The position numbers and the translations under genes are program-made. A model generated the notes under the pieces. It was not told the origin of the DNA and searched no databases. It saw only the letters and a list, made by a program, of their open reading frames with translations. A stretch of 64,000 nucleotides of DNA from Mariprofundus ferrinatatus. Lineage in GTDB: Bacteria; Pseudomonadota; Zetaproteobacteria; Mariprofundales; Mariprofundaceae. Location: the NCBI RefSeq assembly GCF_002795825.1, contig NZ_CP018800.1, positions 496,001 through 560,000 on the forward strand. Reading direction: 5' to 3'. Below are positions 47,958 through 57,108 of the stretch, one piece after another (position 1 is the stretch's first letter; the number at the start of each line of letters is the position of its first letter).

Positions 47958-48569
47958 CTACCTGATCCTGTCATGCTCAGTAAGCCAGGCCACATAATCG
48001 CGTGCAACATTGGTCGCAGCTCTATTCAGGGCAGCTGTGGCACTCTGTGCATTCTTTGAGGCGGCGGGCACAGTGGATATAAACTCTTTGGTGGCGATGA
48101 CCGTTTTGTTCGCATAGTCGATCAGATAAAATCGAGCCCGGATCACGCCACTGGATGTTCCGTCAGCATGGATATGGTGGCTGAAATCGTACAGTGTGCT
48201 CTCAAGTAACAGGTGGGCTTCTGAAGCGGAGGTGGCCGGAATAACAGCCGCAAACCTGCCGCTTTCTTCCAATGCCAGTTGGAAGAGGACTTGCAACAAC
48301 CTTACCGGCGCATCGCTCCAGCGGCTGTATGCATAGCTGTTCAGGGCATGTTCAGCATCGCTGTATAGAATCTCGGTACCGGAGAAGGCGCGTGTTGTAC
48401 GCATTGGGGCCAGTTTAATGATAAGTTGCCCCGGTTCCGGATGCTGGCTGTTCTCAGCCCGTTCAGGCGATATCGTGTAGATATCGGCAGGAGGAACGTT
48501 TCTGGTTGCGCAGCCACTGAGCAGGCAGAGCGAGAGCAGGATCAAGGTGACAGAAATGCTATTTCTCAT
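47958..48569 (-). CDS. Auxiliary lipoprotein of an Mla/MCE-type ABC transporter (PqiC-like)
   Basis: 203-residue lipoprotein with lipobox LLSGC (Cys about residue 20). The mature domain has the features of the ABC-transport auxiliary family: ADIYTISPE, then PMRTTRAFSGTEILYSDAEH and the SxW block AYSRWSDAPVRLLQVLFQLA, followed by beta/alpha repeats (RARFYLIDYANKTVIATKEF). ATG 48569, with GAGGAGGG upstream, overlaps the MCE gene by 11 bases. Last gene of the second Mla-type operon. Outer-membrane partner of the MCE shuttle is the likely role. Confidence 0.83.
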   Translation of the reverse strand: MRNSISVTLILLSLCLLSGCATRNVPPADIYTISPERAENSQHPEPGQLIIKLAPMRTTRAFSGTEILYSDAEHALNSYAYSRWSDAPVRLLQVLFQLALEESGRFAAVIPATSASEAHLLLESTLYDFSHHIHADGTSSGVIRARFYLIDYANKTVIATKEFISTVPAASKNAQSATAALNRAATNVARDYVAWLTEHDRIR

Positions 48570-49434
48570 GGTATCCCTCCTCACCAGGACCCGGTCTCGG
48601 TTGGCTCTGCTTGAACAGTAGGTCACTCGGACTGGCTTCGGTAGCCCGGATAGTTCGTTGCATATCACCTGCCAGAATATCCAGTTCGTAAAGCAGCTGA
48701 TTCAGATATTCAAGACTCCTCCTTACATCCTGCTGCATGTTGCTACCGGAACCAGCATAGTTCTTATCAAGGCTATCAGCCAGTTTCTTCACACTGACAG
48801 AGGCGGCCTCCACCTTTCCGAAGGCCTCGGTCATACGCTTTTCCATTACAATGCCGTTATCGATAACCTGCCTGAATCCTTGCAGTTGCCCCCTGATCTC
48901 TTTGGCAAACAGGGTCGTTTCAGAGAGCAGGGCTGTGATATTGTTCAGGTTTTCCTCGCTGAGCAGACGGTCGAATTTTTCGGCAAGCAGATCGAGCGAT
49001 TTATCTATCTGGGCAAAGGTTGATGGGCTTGTCTGGATGACGGGAATATTATCACCCGTTTTCAGCAGTAGTGGCGCCTCTTTGCTGCTTTCTGTCAGTT
49101 CTATAAATACCAGGCCTGTGATGCCGAAAGACTTCAGCTTTGCCTTGGTGTCCACCTTGACGGGAGTACCGTGTTTGATTCTCAGGAGGAGCTCCGCCTC
49201 TTCGGGGTTTTCCATGTTGATGCCCATATGTTCGACGGAACCAACATCAACGCCGTTGTATTTGACGGAGGTATCGTTACTCAATCCGGCGACAGATTCT
49301 GAAAAGTAGACATAGTAGTGGTCATACTCCTCTTCGCCGCCATATTTTCCCAGCCAAAACGCGAAGGTGAGCAGCCCAGCCAATAGCAGAGAAACAAAGG
49401 CTCCTACAAGCGTATAATTAATTTTGCTTTCCAT
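48559..49434 (-). CDS. MCE-domain protein of lipid ABC transporter 2 (MlaD-like)
   Basis: Substrate-binding MCE subunit of an Mla-type phospholipid transporter, anchored in the inner membrane and reaching the periplasm. 291 residues: one N-terminal helix (YTLVGAFVSLLLAGLLTFAF), MCE domain (about 35–130) with YFSESVAGLSNDTSVKYNGV and DVGSVEHMGINMENP, then a long helical region with heptads. ATG 49434; overlaps the ATPase gene by 17 bases. Belongs to operon 47958–51342. Confidence 0.9.
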   Translation of the reverse strand: MESKINYTLVGAFVSLLLAGLLTFAFWLGKYGGEEEYDHYYVYFSESVAGLSNDTSVKYNGVDVGSVEHMGINMENPEEAELLLRIKHGTPVKVDTKAKLKSFGITGLVFIELTESSKEAPLLLKTGDNIPVIQTSPSTFAQIDKSLDLLAEKFDRLLSEENLNNITALLSETTLFAKEIRGQLQGFRQVIDNGIVMEKRMTEAFGKVEAASVSVKKLADSLDKNYAGSGSNMQQDVRRSLEYLNQLLYELDILAGDMQRTIRATEASPSDLLFKQSQPRPGPGEEGYHEK

Positions 49435-50191
49435 TCCGGCTCCGTATGCTTCCTCGCGCACCCCAGAAGAACTGTCTGACGATGGGGTTGGGGTTTTCTA
49501 TCACTTCGTTGAGGGTTCCGTCTGCAAGGATTTTGCTTTCGCCCAGCACGGCAAAGCGGTCAACGACCGTCCAGATGGAATCAAGATCGTGAGTGACCAT
49601 CACAATCGTTAAATCAAGGATATCCCGAAGTTCAAGAATCAGATTATCAAAGGCCTCGGCGCCGATCGGATCCAGCCCCGAGGTGGGCTCATCAAGAAAC
49701 AGCAGCTTAGGGTCCATGGCTAAGGCCCGTGCCAGCGAGGCTCGTTTGACCATGCCGCCACTGAGCTCGCCCGGATACAGGTCGGCTACTGTTTCAGAAA
49801 GGCCTACCATTTTAAGTTTGATGCGTATGATATCCCGAATCAGCTTTAAGGGGAGATCGGTATGTTCTCTGAGTTTGATGCTGATATTGTCTCCGACAGT
49901 GAGAGATGAGTAGAGCGCACCGCCCTGAAAGAGTACACCCCAGTTTCGTCGCAGTGTGGCGGCATTGTCATGACTGATCGTCGAAAGGTTGTGCTCAAGT
50001 ATCCTGATCTCTCCAGCGTCGGGTTTCAGCAGCATGATCATCTCTTTCAGCAATGTTGACTTGCCGCAGCCGCTACTGCCGAGCAGGCCGTAAATCTCAC
50101 CATGACGCACATTCAGGCTTATACCATCATGAACCAGATTTTTGCCAAACCGGGTGACAACATTCGATACCGAGATAGCGGTCCGGTTCAT
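49418..50191 (-). CDS. ABC ATPase of lipid transporter 2 (MlaF-like)
   Basis: 257 residues: Walker A LLGSSGCGKSTLLKEMIMLL, signature ELSGGMVKRASLARALAMDP, Walker B LLFLDEPTSGLDPIGAE and H-loop IVMVTHDLDSIW. The MVKR after the signature is typical of MlaF-type ATPases. ATG 50191 overlaps the permease stop (ATGA). Second gene of the downstream Mla-type operon. Confidence 0.92.
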   Translation of the reverse strand: MNRTAISVSNVVTRFGKNLVHDGISLNVRHGEIYGLLGSSGCGKSTLLKEMIMLLKPDAGEIRILEHNLSTISHDNAATLRRNWGVLFQGGALYSSLTVGDNISIKLREHTDLPLKLIRDIIRIKLKMVGLSETVADLYPGELSGGMVKRASLARALAMDPKLLFLDEPTSGLDPIGAEAFDNLILELRDILDLTIVMVTHDLDSIWTVVDRFAVLGESKILADGTLNEVIENPNPIVRQFFWGARGSIRSRNGKQN

Positions 50192-51342
50192 AGTCCCAGC
50201 TCCGTGAGCAGCACCGAGAAAAGTGCATCGCATGCAATGACCAGAAAGATGGCGTTGACGACGCTGATGGTGGTGTAGCGACCGATGCTTTCCGTGTTTT
50301 TGGAGACCTGGAATCCGCGAAAGCACCCGACTGCTGCAATAAGCCATGCAAAGAACGGGCCTTTGGCAATGCCGATCCACAGGTGCTTGATCTCAAGGAC
50401 GTTTTGCAGGCGGTTAAGAAATTCTGCATAGGAGAGGTTCAGATGAACGTGTGAAATAAACATGCCGCCGGCGATACCAACCAGATCAGCAAAAAAGATC
50501 ATCAGAGGCAGAATAATCATCAGCGCCAAGATGCGCGGTAACACCAGAAAGCAGTGCGGATCAAATCCCATGGTACGCATGGCATCAATCTCTTCGGTGA
50601 TTTTCATGACGCCAAGCTGGGCGGTATAAAAGGAGCCTGTCCGGCCAGCCACGACGATGGCCGTGATGAGCGGGGCAAGTTCCCGGGTGACGGAGATACC
50701 GATCATGTCCACGATAAATATGTTGGCGCCGAACTTTTCAAGCTGCACGGCCCCCTGATAGGCAATCACCACGCCGATCAGAAAGCTTGTCAGGGCGACG
50801 ATGGGCATGGCATGTACGCCTGCATCCTCAATGTTCTTCACGATGGCGCCAATGCGGATGGAGCGCGGATGCAGAAGTGAGTTGAACAGGCTTGTGAAAT
50901 GCTCGCCAATAAAGGTGAAGAACTCCATGGTATCCAGCACAAATGCGATACACTTTCTGCCGACAGTGTTAAAGGGTTTCAGGAGTCGTGATGATAAAGC
51001 CGCTTCGGGGAGGACTGATTTTCCGGCTGTAAATTTGCGCAGCAAGGCGTAGAGCTTATCATGCTCACTCTTGATGCCGGTGAGTTCAATCGGGCAGTTG
51101 TTCGACTTCAGTAGATCGTAATGGTGGATAAAAAGCAGCATGCCCGCAGAATCGATCTCTCCGATATTGGACAGATCCCATTGAATCGAGGTGTTTCGAT
51201 ATTCTCCGGAATAGCTGTCCAGTTTGTCGGAGACATCCCTGAGGGCATCAATCGTCCAATTGCCGAAGCTTTTGAGCAATATGGCGCCACTCTTACTTTT
51301 ATGCCGCTCTATCCGGGCTTTCTGCGATTGAGTTGACTGCAT
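50188..51342 (-). CDS. Permease of lipid transporter 2 with N-terminal STAS-like domain (MlaE-like)
   Basis: 384 residues, about 120 longer than the MlaE of the neighbouring operon. Residues 1 to about 120 form a soluble domain with STAS/MlaB-like features (IQWDLSNIGEIDSAGMLLFI, with the DSAG signature); the rest is the MlaE permease fold: VGRTGS-like AGRTGSFYTAQLGVMKITEE, RILALMIILPLMIFFADLVG. A fused STAS domain replaces the separate MlaB usually needed for transporter assembly. The 207-base gap upstream carries AT-rich promoter-like sequence. ATG 51342 with AGGAG upstream. Confidence 0.92.
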   Translation of the reverse strand: MQSTQSQKARIERHKSKSGAILLKSFGNWTIDALRDVSDKLDSYSGEYRNTSIQWDLSNIGEIDSAGMLLFIHHYDLLKSNNCPIELTGIKSEHDKLYALLRKFTAGKSVLPEAALSSRLLKPFNTVGRKCIAFVLDTMEFFTFIGEHFTSLFNSLLHPRSIRIGAIVKNIEDAGVHAMPIVALTSFLIGVVIAYQGAVQLEKFGANIFIVDMIGISVTRELAPLITAIVVAGRTGSFYTAQLGVMKITEEIDAMRTMGFDPHCFLVLPRILALMIILPLMIFFADLVGIAGGMFISHVHLNLSYAEFLNRLQNVLEIKHLWIGIAKGPFFAWLIAAVGCFRGFQVSKNTESIGRYTTISVVNAIFLVIACDALFSVLLTELGL

Positions 51343-51549
51343 TAGCTCCTGTCCGTTTATAAACGATAAATATACAGAGTCTCAACAAATCTATTATTAG
51401 CTTAGCATATCAAAGAGAAAACTGCAGTTCTGAGTGACTGCATCTTGACGAAAGAGCCCTCTATCATATCTGGGATTTCTGTTGTTTACATAACCAAAGA
51501 AGAGTCCACTGCATATTGATCTGCAAGTCGCGCCGCTTGCGGCAGCCTT

Positions 51550-52356
51550 CTACTTTGCGCGGCTTCTGTCCCGGCTATTGATTCCGCGTTGCATTTGTTC
51601 GGCCCTGTCGAGGTATCCAAGTTTTCTCAGTAATCCGACAAGTTCTCTGCGTGTATTGATATCCGGATTAAGGGCGAGACTGTGCTGGTAGGCCTCAATG
51701 GATGCTTCACCTTTTCCGGCATGCTTGAGAATAGAGGCGTAGCTTTTCCAGCATGGAGCGCATTGTGGAAGAAGCCGGATGGCTTTGGCTCCATGCTTAA
51801 GGCCCATGTCACCAAGCTGCTGGCGAGACTGGAAGGAGGCATGGTTAAGGTAGGCAAATCCGTTGAGTGGATCGGCCTTTATTGCCTGGTTGTACTGTAT
51901 GGTGGCGCTGACCGTGTCGCCTCGCTTTTCGGAGATTGAGGCCAGCAGGTACCACGGGGTGGCCTCGTGTTTCATATGCCGAGTCCCCTTCTCAAGCCAC
52001 TGGATTACCCGCGATGTATCCCCTTTGCGTTCAAGTGCTGATGCCAGATTCACCAGGCTTGGCAGGTGCCATGTGATGGAGAGGTTCTTTTCGTACAGCT
52101 GCATGGCATCGCTCTGATGGCCGCCCTCTTCCAGAAGTACGGCCAGATTGTAACGTGCTTCAATATTATCCGGACGCATGCGAAGTTCGGACTCCAGCGC
52201 GCGGCGAGCTTCGGTGATCTGCCCTGTTTCGATAAACTGCCTTGAAGCTTCAAACGGAGTCTCAGCATGGGTCAGAACAGGCGACAGCAGGATGGCAGCA
52301 GAACATGCTGCTGCAAAAAAATGAATTGAAGCAGTATTATTTGTGTGTCGGCGCAA
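51550..52356 (-). CDS. TPR-repeat secreted protein in Mla operon 1
   Basis: 268 residues: N-terminal signal peptide (HFFAAACSAAILLSPVLTHAE), then TPR-type repeats including IEARYNLAVLLEEGGHQSDA, PSLVNLASALERKGDTSRVI, ATPWYLLASISEKRGDTVSA and LNGFAYLNHASFQSRQQLG. The start overlaps the MCE stop by 20 bases, making it the last gene of the operon. It takes the place occupied by MlaC or MlaB genes in classical mla operons, suggesting a scaffold or accessory role; I do not recognise an exact family. Confidence 0.78.
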   Translation of the reverse strand: MRRHTNNTASIHFFAAACSAAILLSPVLTHAETPFEASRQFIETGQITEARRALESELRMRPDNIEARYNLAVLLEEGGHQSDAMQLYEKNLSITWHLPSLVNLASALERKGDTSRVIQWLEKGTRHMKHEATPWYLLASISEKRGDTVSATIQYNQAIKADPLNGFAYLNHASFQSRQQLGDMGLKHGAKAIRLLPQCAPCWKSYASILKHAGKGEASIEAYQHSLALNPDINTRRELVGLLRKLGYLDRAEQMQRGINSRDRSRAK

Positions 52357-53344
52357 TGCCCATCCTGCCTGTGGTCATCAGCATCTCTTCCATCTTCTCC
52401 TGACGTGCCCGTCGATCCGCTTTGATCTCCGGCTTCTCCTTCATCAGCTTCCATGGATTGCGTCGAATATCGCTGGAGAAGGCCTCCAGGTTTTCAGATG
52501 CTTTGCGAAGTTCGAACAGTGTGCGATAAAGGTTTTCCCGGTTGTCGATCAGGGAGTTGTTCAGCAATTCGGTGGTCTCTGCCCCTTTTTCAAAAAACGT
52601 TCGCCCGGCTTTGGCTGCTTTGGGGAGTTCAGAAACAAAGGTATCGAGATCGTTGCGATGGGTGCTGACCAGCTGATTGATATTGCGGCTGGCCTGGCGC
52701 AGCTCTTTCAGTACGGCTGGAAGTTCAACCTCAAGGGTGCGCATGGTTCTGTGCATTGATTCAGTTGTGCTGCGGAGTTGTTGCCGGTTCTCCCTGATCA
52801 TGGCTGCGAGATCTTCAGCGGCCTGGCCACTGTTTTTGATCATCTGTTGCAGGTTCTGCTTACCCTCTCCATCACCCATGCCGGAGGAGAGGGCCCTGGT
52901 CAGGGACTGGATATCATCGGTGATACTCGATGCCTTGGCAATGAAGCTGTTGATGTCTCCACCTGGATCGGAGGGGATAATGGCTCCATCTGGAAGTGGT
53001 TCCGTATCACCAGGGTTTGCCGTGAGGGCCAGGTTTTTTTCACCGACCAGCCCGCGACCGATAATGCTGGCACGGGTTGAGGCAGGCAGCTTCACATCCG
53101 GATTAAGTGCGATGGTGACCAGTGCCTTGCCGTCGCTTAAGCTGATCTCCTGGACAACGCCGACCTTGACGCCGGACATGCGTACCGGTGACTGCAGGTC
53201 AAGGCCGAGAATGTCATCGAATTCTGCCCTGACGATGTTTGTCTCCTGCTTGCTCCAGGTGATATCGCCGACCTTGCCGGTGGCGAAGGCGAGTAGTAAC
53301 AGTGCGATCAGGACAAATGCCCCCAGACGTGCATGTGGATTCAT
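52337..53344 (-). CDS. MCE-domain protein of lipid ABC transporter 1 (MlaD-like)
   Basis: 335 residues: N-terminal helix (LGAFVLIALLLLAFATGKVG), MCE domain (about 35–115) with VRAEFDDILGLDLQSPVRMS and GVKVGVVQEISLSDGKA, then a long helical region with heptad-like spacing (NRQQLRSTTESMHRTMRTLE and on), which in this family forms a tunnel or needle. Overlaps the ATPase gene by four bases and the TPR gene by 20. Operon order: alr–MlaE–MlaF–MlaD–TPR. Confidence 0.92.
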   Translation of the reverse strand: MNPHARLGAFVLIALLLLAFATGKVGDITWSKQETNIVRAEFDDILGLDLQSPVRMSGVKVGVVQEISLSDGKALVTIALNPDVKLPASTRASIIGRGLVGEKNLALTANPGDTEPLPDGAIIPSDPGGDINSFIAKASSITDDIQSLTRALSSGMGDGEGKQNLQQMIKNSGQAAEDLAAMIRENRQQLRSTTESMHRTMRTLEVELPAVLKELRQASRNINQLVSTHRNDLDTFVSELPKAAKAGRTFFEKGAETTELLNNSLIDNRENLYRTLFELRKASENLEAFSSDIRRNPWKLMKEKPEIKADRRARQEKMEEMLMTTGRMGIAPTHK

Positions 53345-54153
53345 GATTTAACGGCCTCCTCCATCTGTTTGCCCCAGATACTGCAGTTGACTGGTCCCTC
53401 GGCATGACCCTCGACCAGCTGACGCAACATCGGGTTCTGATTTGTGTGCAGCTGCCCTGATGGGATCTGCACATGAACCTTGCCATGGCAGAGCAGTGCA
53501 ATCTGATCGCTGATAATGGCCGCACTTTTCATGTCATGCGTGATACTCAGAATGGTCGTACCGGACTCCTGATGCAGGCGGGCAATCAGGCGATTAATCA
53601 CATCGGACATGATCGGATCGAGCCCCGTGGTCGGTTCGTCGAGAAAGACAATGTCCGGTTTGTGGCAGATCGAACGGGCAAGGCCGACGCGCTTGGCCAT
53701 GCCGCCGGAAATCTCGGATGGCATCTTATCCTCTATGTCGTAGAGGCCGACCCAGTGCAGCATCTCGCTGGCGCGCTCCCTCGCTTTGTGTTTGTCCATG
53801 CCGTGGCGAAGCAGGGTGAATGCCACATTCTCCCATACAGAGAGCGAATCAAACAGGGCTGCGCCCTGAAAGAGCATGCCGATGCGCTGCATGCGCCGGA
53901 GATGCTCATCCTCCGACAGGGTCAGCCAGTTCTCCCCATCGACGAGAATCTCGCCTGCATCGGGCTTGAGGATGCCGAGAATACACTTGATCAGTACGCT
54001 CTTGCCGGTGCCGGACATGCCGATGACGCAGGTGGAGCGTCCGGGCATAATGTCCAGAGTGACATCGTCGAGAATGACCTTGTCACCAAAGCGCTTGCTG
54101 AGCCCCCTGATGCTGATGCGTGGAGTCGGGACTTCGTTCACTGGAACATCCAT
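53341..54153 (-). CDS. ABC ATPase of lipid transporter 1 (MlaF-like)
   Basis: 270 residues: Walker A VIGMSGTGKSVLIKCILGIL, signature EISGGMAKRVGLARSICHKP, Walker B IVFLDEPTTGLDPIMSDVIN, H-loop ILSITHDMKSAAII. The SGTGKS P-loop and MAKR are characteristic of MlaF. Overlaps the permease gene by 16 bases. Energises lipid transport by the MlaE-type permease. Confidence 0.93.
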   Translation of the reverse strand: MDVPVNEVPTPRISIRGLSKRFGDKVILDDVTLDIMPGRSTCVIGMSGTGKSVLIKCILGILKPDAGEILVDGENWLTLSEDEHLRRMQRIGMLFQGAALFDSLSVWENVAFTLLRHGMDKHKARERASEMLHWVGLYDIEDKMPSEISGGMAKRVGLARSICHKPDIVFLDEPTTGLDPIMSDVINRLIARLHQESGTTILSITHDMKSAAIISDQIALLCHGKVHVQIPSGQLHTNQNPMLRQLVEGHAEGPVNCSIWGKQMEEAVKS

Positions 54154-54911
54154 GCGGTGAGGAAGTAGTCGGCGATCAGGATGCTCATGCAGGAGACGAC
54201 CACCGCGCGGGTGGTGGCACTGCCGACCCCTTCGGCCCCACCCTGGCAGTTAAAGCCCTCGGTGCAGCCGACAATGCCGATCAGGAGGCCGAAGAAGCCC
54301 GCCTTGACCAGCCCTGAGTAGAAGTCGTTGAGCTCCATGTAGAGGGTTGTGTTCTCAATATAGACTGCCGGGTTCTGATCGAGAAGGAAAACGCTGATGG
54401 CATAGCCGCCATAGATACCGACGTAGTCGGCGATCACGGCCAGCAGCGGCATCATCAGGGTGACGGCAAGAATGCGAGGAACGACCAGATAGCGGATAGG
54501 ATCGGTGGAGAGGGTCCAGAGTGCATCGATCTGCTCGGTGACGCGCATGGTGCCGAGCTCTGCAGCAAAGGAAGCGCCGATGCGTCCTGCCACCATCAGT
54601 CCGACCAGTACGGGTCCGAGTTCGCGCACCACCGACATCGATACCACCAGCCCGGTCAGGCTCTCTGCGGCAAAGCGGTGAAATACGATATAGGATTGAA
54701 GTGCGAGAACCATGCCGGTGAACAGTGCTGTCAGCAGCACAACAGGCAGCGACTGCACCCCGACCTGCTCGGCCTGCTGGAGCAGCATGCGCAGATGCCA
54801 GGGTCTTGACCCCATCCTGCTGACGGCACGACCGAAGGTGTGCGCGTAGAGCCCAAGCCTCACGCAGAGGCGCTCCACAAGCATTCCGGTGGCTGTCAGC
54901 GCATTGATCAC
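54138..54911 (-). CDS. Permease of lipid transporter 1 (MlaE-like)
   Basis: 257-residue integral membrane protein, the plain MlaE form without STAS fusion. Blocks: SLPVVLLTALFTGMVLALQS, VVRELGPVLVGLMVAGRIGA, ELGTMRVTEQIDALWTLSTD, VPRILAVTLMMPLLAVIADY. These match the permease of operon 2 and of E. coli MlaE. Overlaps alr by four bases (ATGA). No MlaB-like STAS gene is seen in this operon. Confidence 0.93.
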   Translation of the reverse strand: MINALTATGMLVERLCVRLGLYAHTFGRAVSRMGSRPWHLRMLLQQAEQVGVQSLPVVLLTALFTGMVLALQSYIVFHRFAAESLTGLVVSMSVVRELGPVLVGLMVAGRIGASFAAELGTMRVTEQIDALWTLSTDPIRYLVVPRILAVTLMMPLLAVIADYVGIYGGYAISVFLLDQNPAVYIENTTLYMELNDFYSGLVKAGFFGLLIGIVGCTEGFNCQGGAEGVGSATTRAVVVSCMSILIADYFLTAWMFQ

Positions 54912-55978
54912 ACCGCTATTCTCCTGACCCGCTCACCCACGCCGGTAAAGAGTGTGTAGCTGATCGTATCGATCTCTGCCGCCACCTGGTTGGCTGAAAT
55001 ATGTTCTCCCCAGAACTCCACGCTATCCCCCGCCCGAACTCCGCTGCCGGTAACATCAACCATAGTATAATCCATGCAGATGCGTCCAATCATTTGATAT
55101 TTTTGCCCCCGGATATGGACGTCTCCAATATTGGAGAGCGAGCGGGGAATGCCGTCTGCATACCCCATGCTGACAACCGCAATATCCATCGTTTTGTCTG
55201 CTGTAAACGTGGCGCCGTAGGAGACCGAAGCGCCAGTATGGATTTGGCGAACCTGCATCACCTCGCCGTTCAGGCTCATGACCGGCTTCAGGCCGACGGG
55301 CCTATCCGGAACCGGTTCGGCCCCGTAGAGGGCGATGCCGGGACGAACCACGTCAAAGGCATATTGGGGCATGGCGATGATGCCGGCACTGTTGAGCAGC
55401 GATTTTGGCGTGTTTGGTGAAAGCTGGTCGCAGATAGTGATAAAGCGCTCGGCCTGTATGCGGTTGAGCGGGTGATCCGGTTCATCGGCACATGCCAGAT
55501 GCGACATGAATCCCCTGATGTCGATGCCGGTTTCGCCAGCCATGGCGTAAAGCTCGGATGGTGTTTCTGCCCCTAGCCGGTTCATGCCGGAGTCGAATTT
55601 CAACCATACCTTTCCTCTGTGGCCGCTTTTTGCCAGCAGGCTTAGCTGGAAGGGCTCCGTGGCCGCCGGGGTCAGGTGGTGTTGCACGCATAATTTTGCA
55701 TCCTCTTCATCGAAGATGCCGGAGAGCAGCGTGATTTCGACATGGTCTTGATTGAAGGAGGGGATTGAGCGCAATTCCGCGCCTTCCGTCGCATCGGTGA
55801 CTCCAAAGCTGCGGCACCCCGCCTCCAGAAGGGCGGGGGCAACAAGATTCTGGCCGTGGCCATAGGCGTTGGCTTTGACGATGGCCATGATGCTTGCATG
55901 GCCAGCCAGATTGCTTAGAAGCCTGTAGTTGTGTTGTAGGTGGCCAATGTTGATGCGGGCAATAGCTGGTCGAGACAT
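54908..55978 (-). CDS. alr: Alanine racemase
   Basis: PLP enzyme making D-alanine for peptidoglycan. 356 residues from ATG 55978: PLP Lys in ASIMAIVKANAYGHGQNLVA, substrate segments RGFMSHLACADEPDHPLN and ALYGAEPVPDRP, the catalytic Tyr in VSYGATFTADKTMDI, and C-terminal RICMDYTMVDVTGSGVRAGD. The frame is open upstream to 56164 but the upstream part is not conserved. The stop overlaps the MlaE start (ATGA), so alr is the first gene of an envelope-lipid transport operon. Confidence 0.95.
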   Translation of the reverse strand: MSRPAIARINIGHLQHNYRLLSNLAGHASIMAIVKANAYGHGQNLVAPALLEAGCRSFGVTDATEGAELRSIPSFNQDHVEITLLSGIFDEEDAKLCVQHHLTPAATEPFQLSLLAKSGHRGKVWLKFDSGMNRLGAETPSELYAMAGETGIDIRGFMSHLACADEPDHPLNRIQAERFITICDQLSPNTPKSLLNSAGIIAMPQYAFDVVRPGIALYGAEPVPDRPVGLKPVMSLNGEVMQVRQIHTGASVSYGATFTADKTMDIAVVSMGYADGIPRSLSNIGDVHIRGQKYQMIGRICMDYTMVDVTGSGVRAGDSVEFWGEHISANQVAAEIDTISYTLFTGVGERVRRIAV

Positions 55979-56097
55979 GCAATGAATCTTGTCTGAATTT
56001 GCCTGCAGGTCAAAGGCGTCTTGTTCCATCTCTTCTGGCGTCAGAAAATATCTGCAATTTATTTCGACGACGAAGTCGTAAACTGATGGAGAAACTC

Positions 56098-56106
56098 TGC
56101 TATACT
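56098..56106 (+). promoter_or_regulatory. Extended –10 promoter element for the rhamnose/O-antigen genes
   Basis: TGC followed by TATACT (56101–56106), an extended –10 form, about 130 bases upstream of rfbA; the –35 region (56078–56083) is poor, as allowed for extended –10 promoters. It lies between divergent alr and rfbA. Confidence 0.5.
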
Positions 56107-56235
56107 CCGTAGGGTTTGCATCTGCCCGGGCAATGCTGAAGGGTGTAATCGTGTCATGTATCACGGGTTTTTCAGGGCAGATTATGAAAATGTCGCATCG
56201 CGCCTGCTTACGGGTATCTATGAAAGGGGGAGAGA

Positions 56236-57108
56236 GTGAAGGGAATTATTTTGGCAGGTGGATCCGGAACCCGCCTTCATCCGCTGACGCTTTCAGTCAG
56301 CAAACAGCTAATGCCGGTGTACGACAAGCCGATGATCTATTATCCCCTTTCCACGCTGATGCTGGCTGGTATCAGGGAGATCCTGATTATCTCCACGCCA
56401 GATGATCTGCCCAACTTCGAGCGCCTTCTTGGCGATGGTGGGCAGTGGGGGCTGAAGTTCTCGTATGCGGTGCAGCCAACTCCTGATGGCCTGGCGCAGG
56501 CATTTACAATCGGACGCGATTTTATCGGAGATGATTCTGTTGCTTTGATTCTTGGCGACAATATTTTTTATGGACAGGGCATGGTCAGACAGCTGAGAGA
56601 TGCAGCTGCCCAGTCGTCGGGGGCCACTGTGTTTGCATACCGGGTGAGGGACCCTGAACGCTATGGCGTGGTCGAGTTCAAAGATGGTTATAAAGCGGTT
56701 TCGATAGAGGAGAAGCCGGAAAGTCCTAAGAGCCACTGGGCTGTTACAGGCCTCTACTTTTATGATAACAACGTTGTAGATATCGCTGCAAACCTAAAAC
56801 CATCTGCCCGCGGTGAACTGGAAATCACTGACGTTAACCGCGCTTATCTGGAAAAAGGCACACTGAGGGTTGAAACCCTTGGTCGAGGTGTAGCATGGCT
56901 GGATACCGGCACACACGAATCACTGCTTGATGCAGCCCGCTATGTAGAGATTATTGAGCAGCGACAGGGATTGAAAATTGCGTGCCCGGAGGAGATTGCG
57001 TGGGAGATGGGGTATATTTCCGATCTGGAATTGAGAATGCTTGCCAACTGCTTGGCGAAAAATGAGTACGGTAAGTATCTTCTGCGCAGATTATCTGAGG
57101 GTAAGTGA
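56236..57108 (+). CDS. rfbA: Glucose-1-phosphate thymidylyltransferase
   Basis: Makes dTDP-glucose, first step of dTDP-L-rhamnose. 290 residues with [20 protein letters not shown] (nucleotide-binding loop), [20 protein letters not shown], and catalytic-Asp block [12 protein letters not shown], plus [23 protein letters not shown] 56236 preceded by GGGGGAGAGA. Its stop overlaps the rfbC start. First gene of the rfbACDB set. Confidence 0.96.
   Translation: MKGIILAGGSGTRLHPLTLSVSKQLMPVYDKPMIYYPLSTLMLAGIREILIISTPDDLPNFERLLGDGGQWGLKFSYAVQPTPDGLAQAFTIGRDFIGDDSVALILGDNIFYGQGMVRQLRDAAAQSSGATVFAYRVRDPERYGVVEFKDGYKAVSIEEKPESPKSHWAVTGLYFYDNNVVDIAANLKPSARGELEITDVNRAYLEKGTLRVETLGRGVAWLDTGTHESLLDAARYVEIIEQRQGLKIACPEEIAWEMGYISDLELRMLANCLAKNEYGKYLLRRLSEGK

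Noticed and set aside
51349-51385. Promoter-like TTGAGA–18–TATAAA upstream of the STAS-MlaE gene on the minus strand
   Set aside because: The implied transcript start would fall within the ribosome-binding site, so it is unlikely to serve this gene as read.
55979-56164. In-frame extension of alanine racemase by 62 residues
   Set aside because: Family members start at the MSRPAIARIN position; the extension overlaps the promoter region of rfbA.
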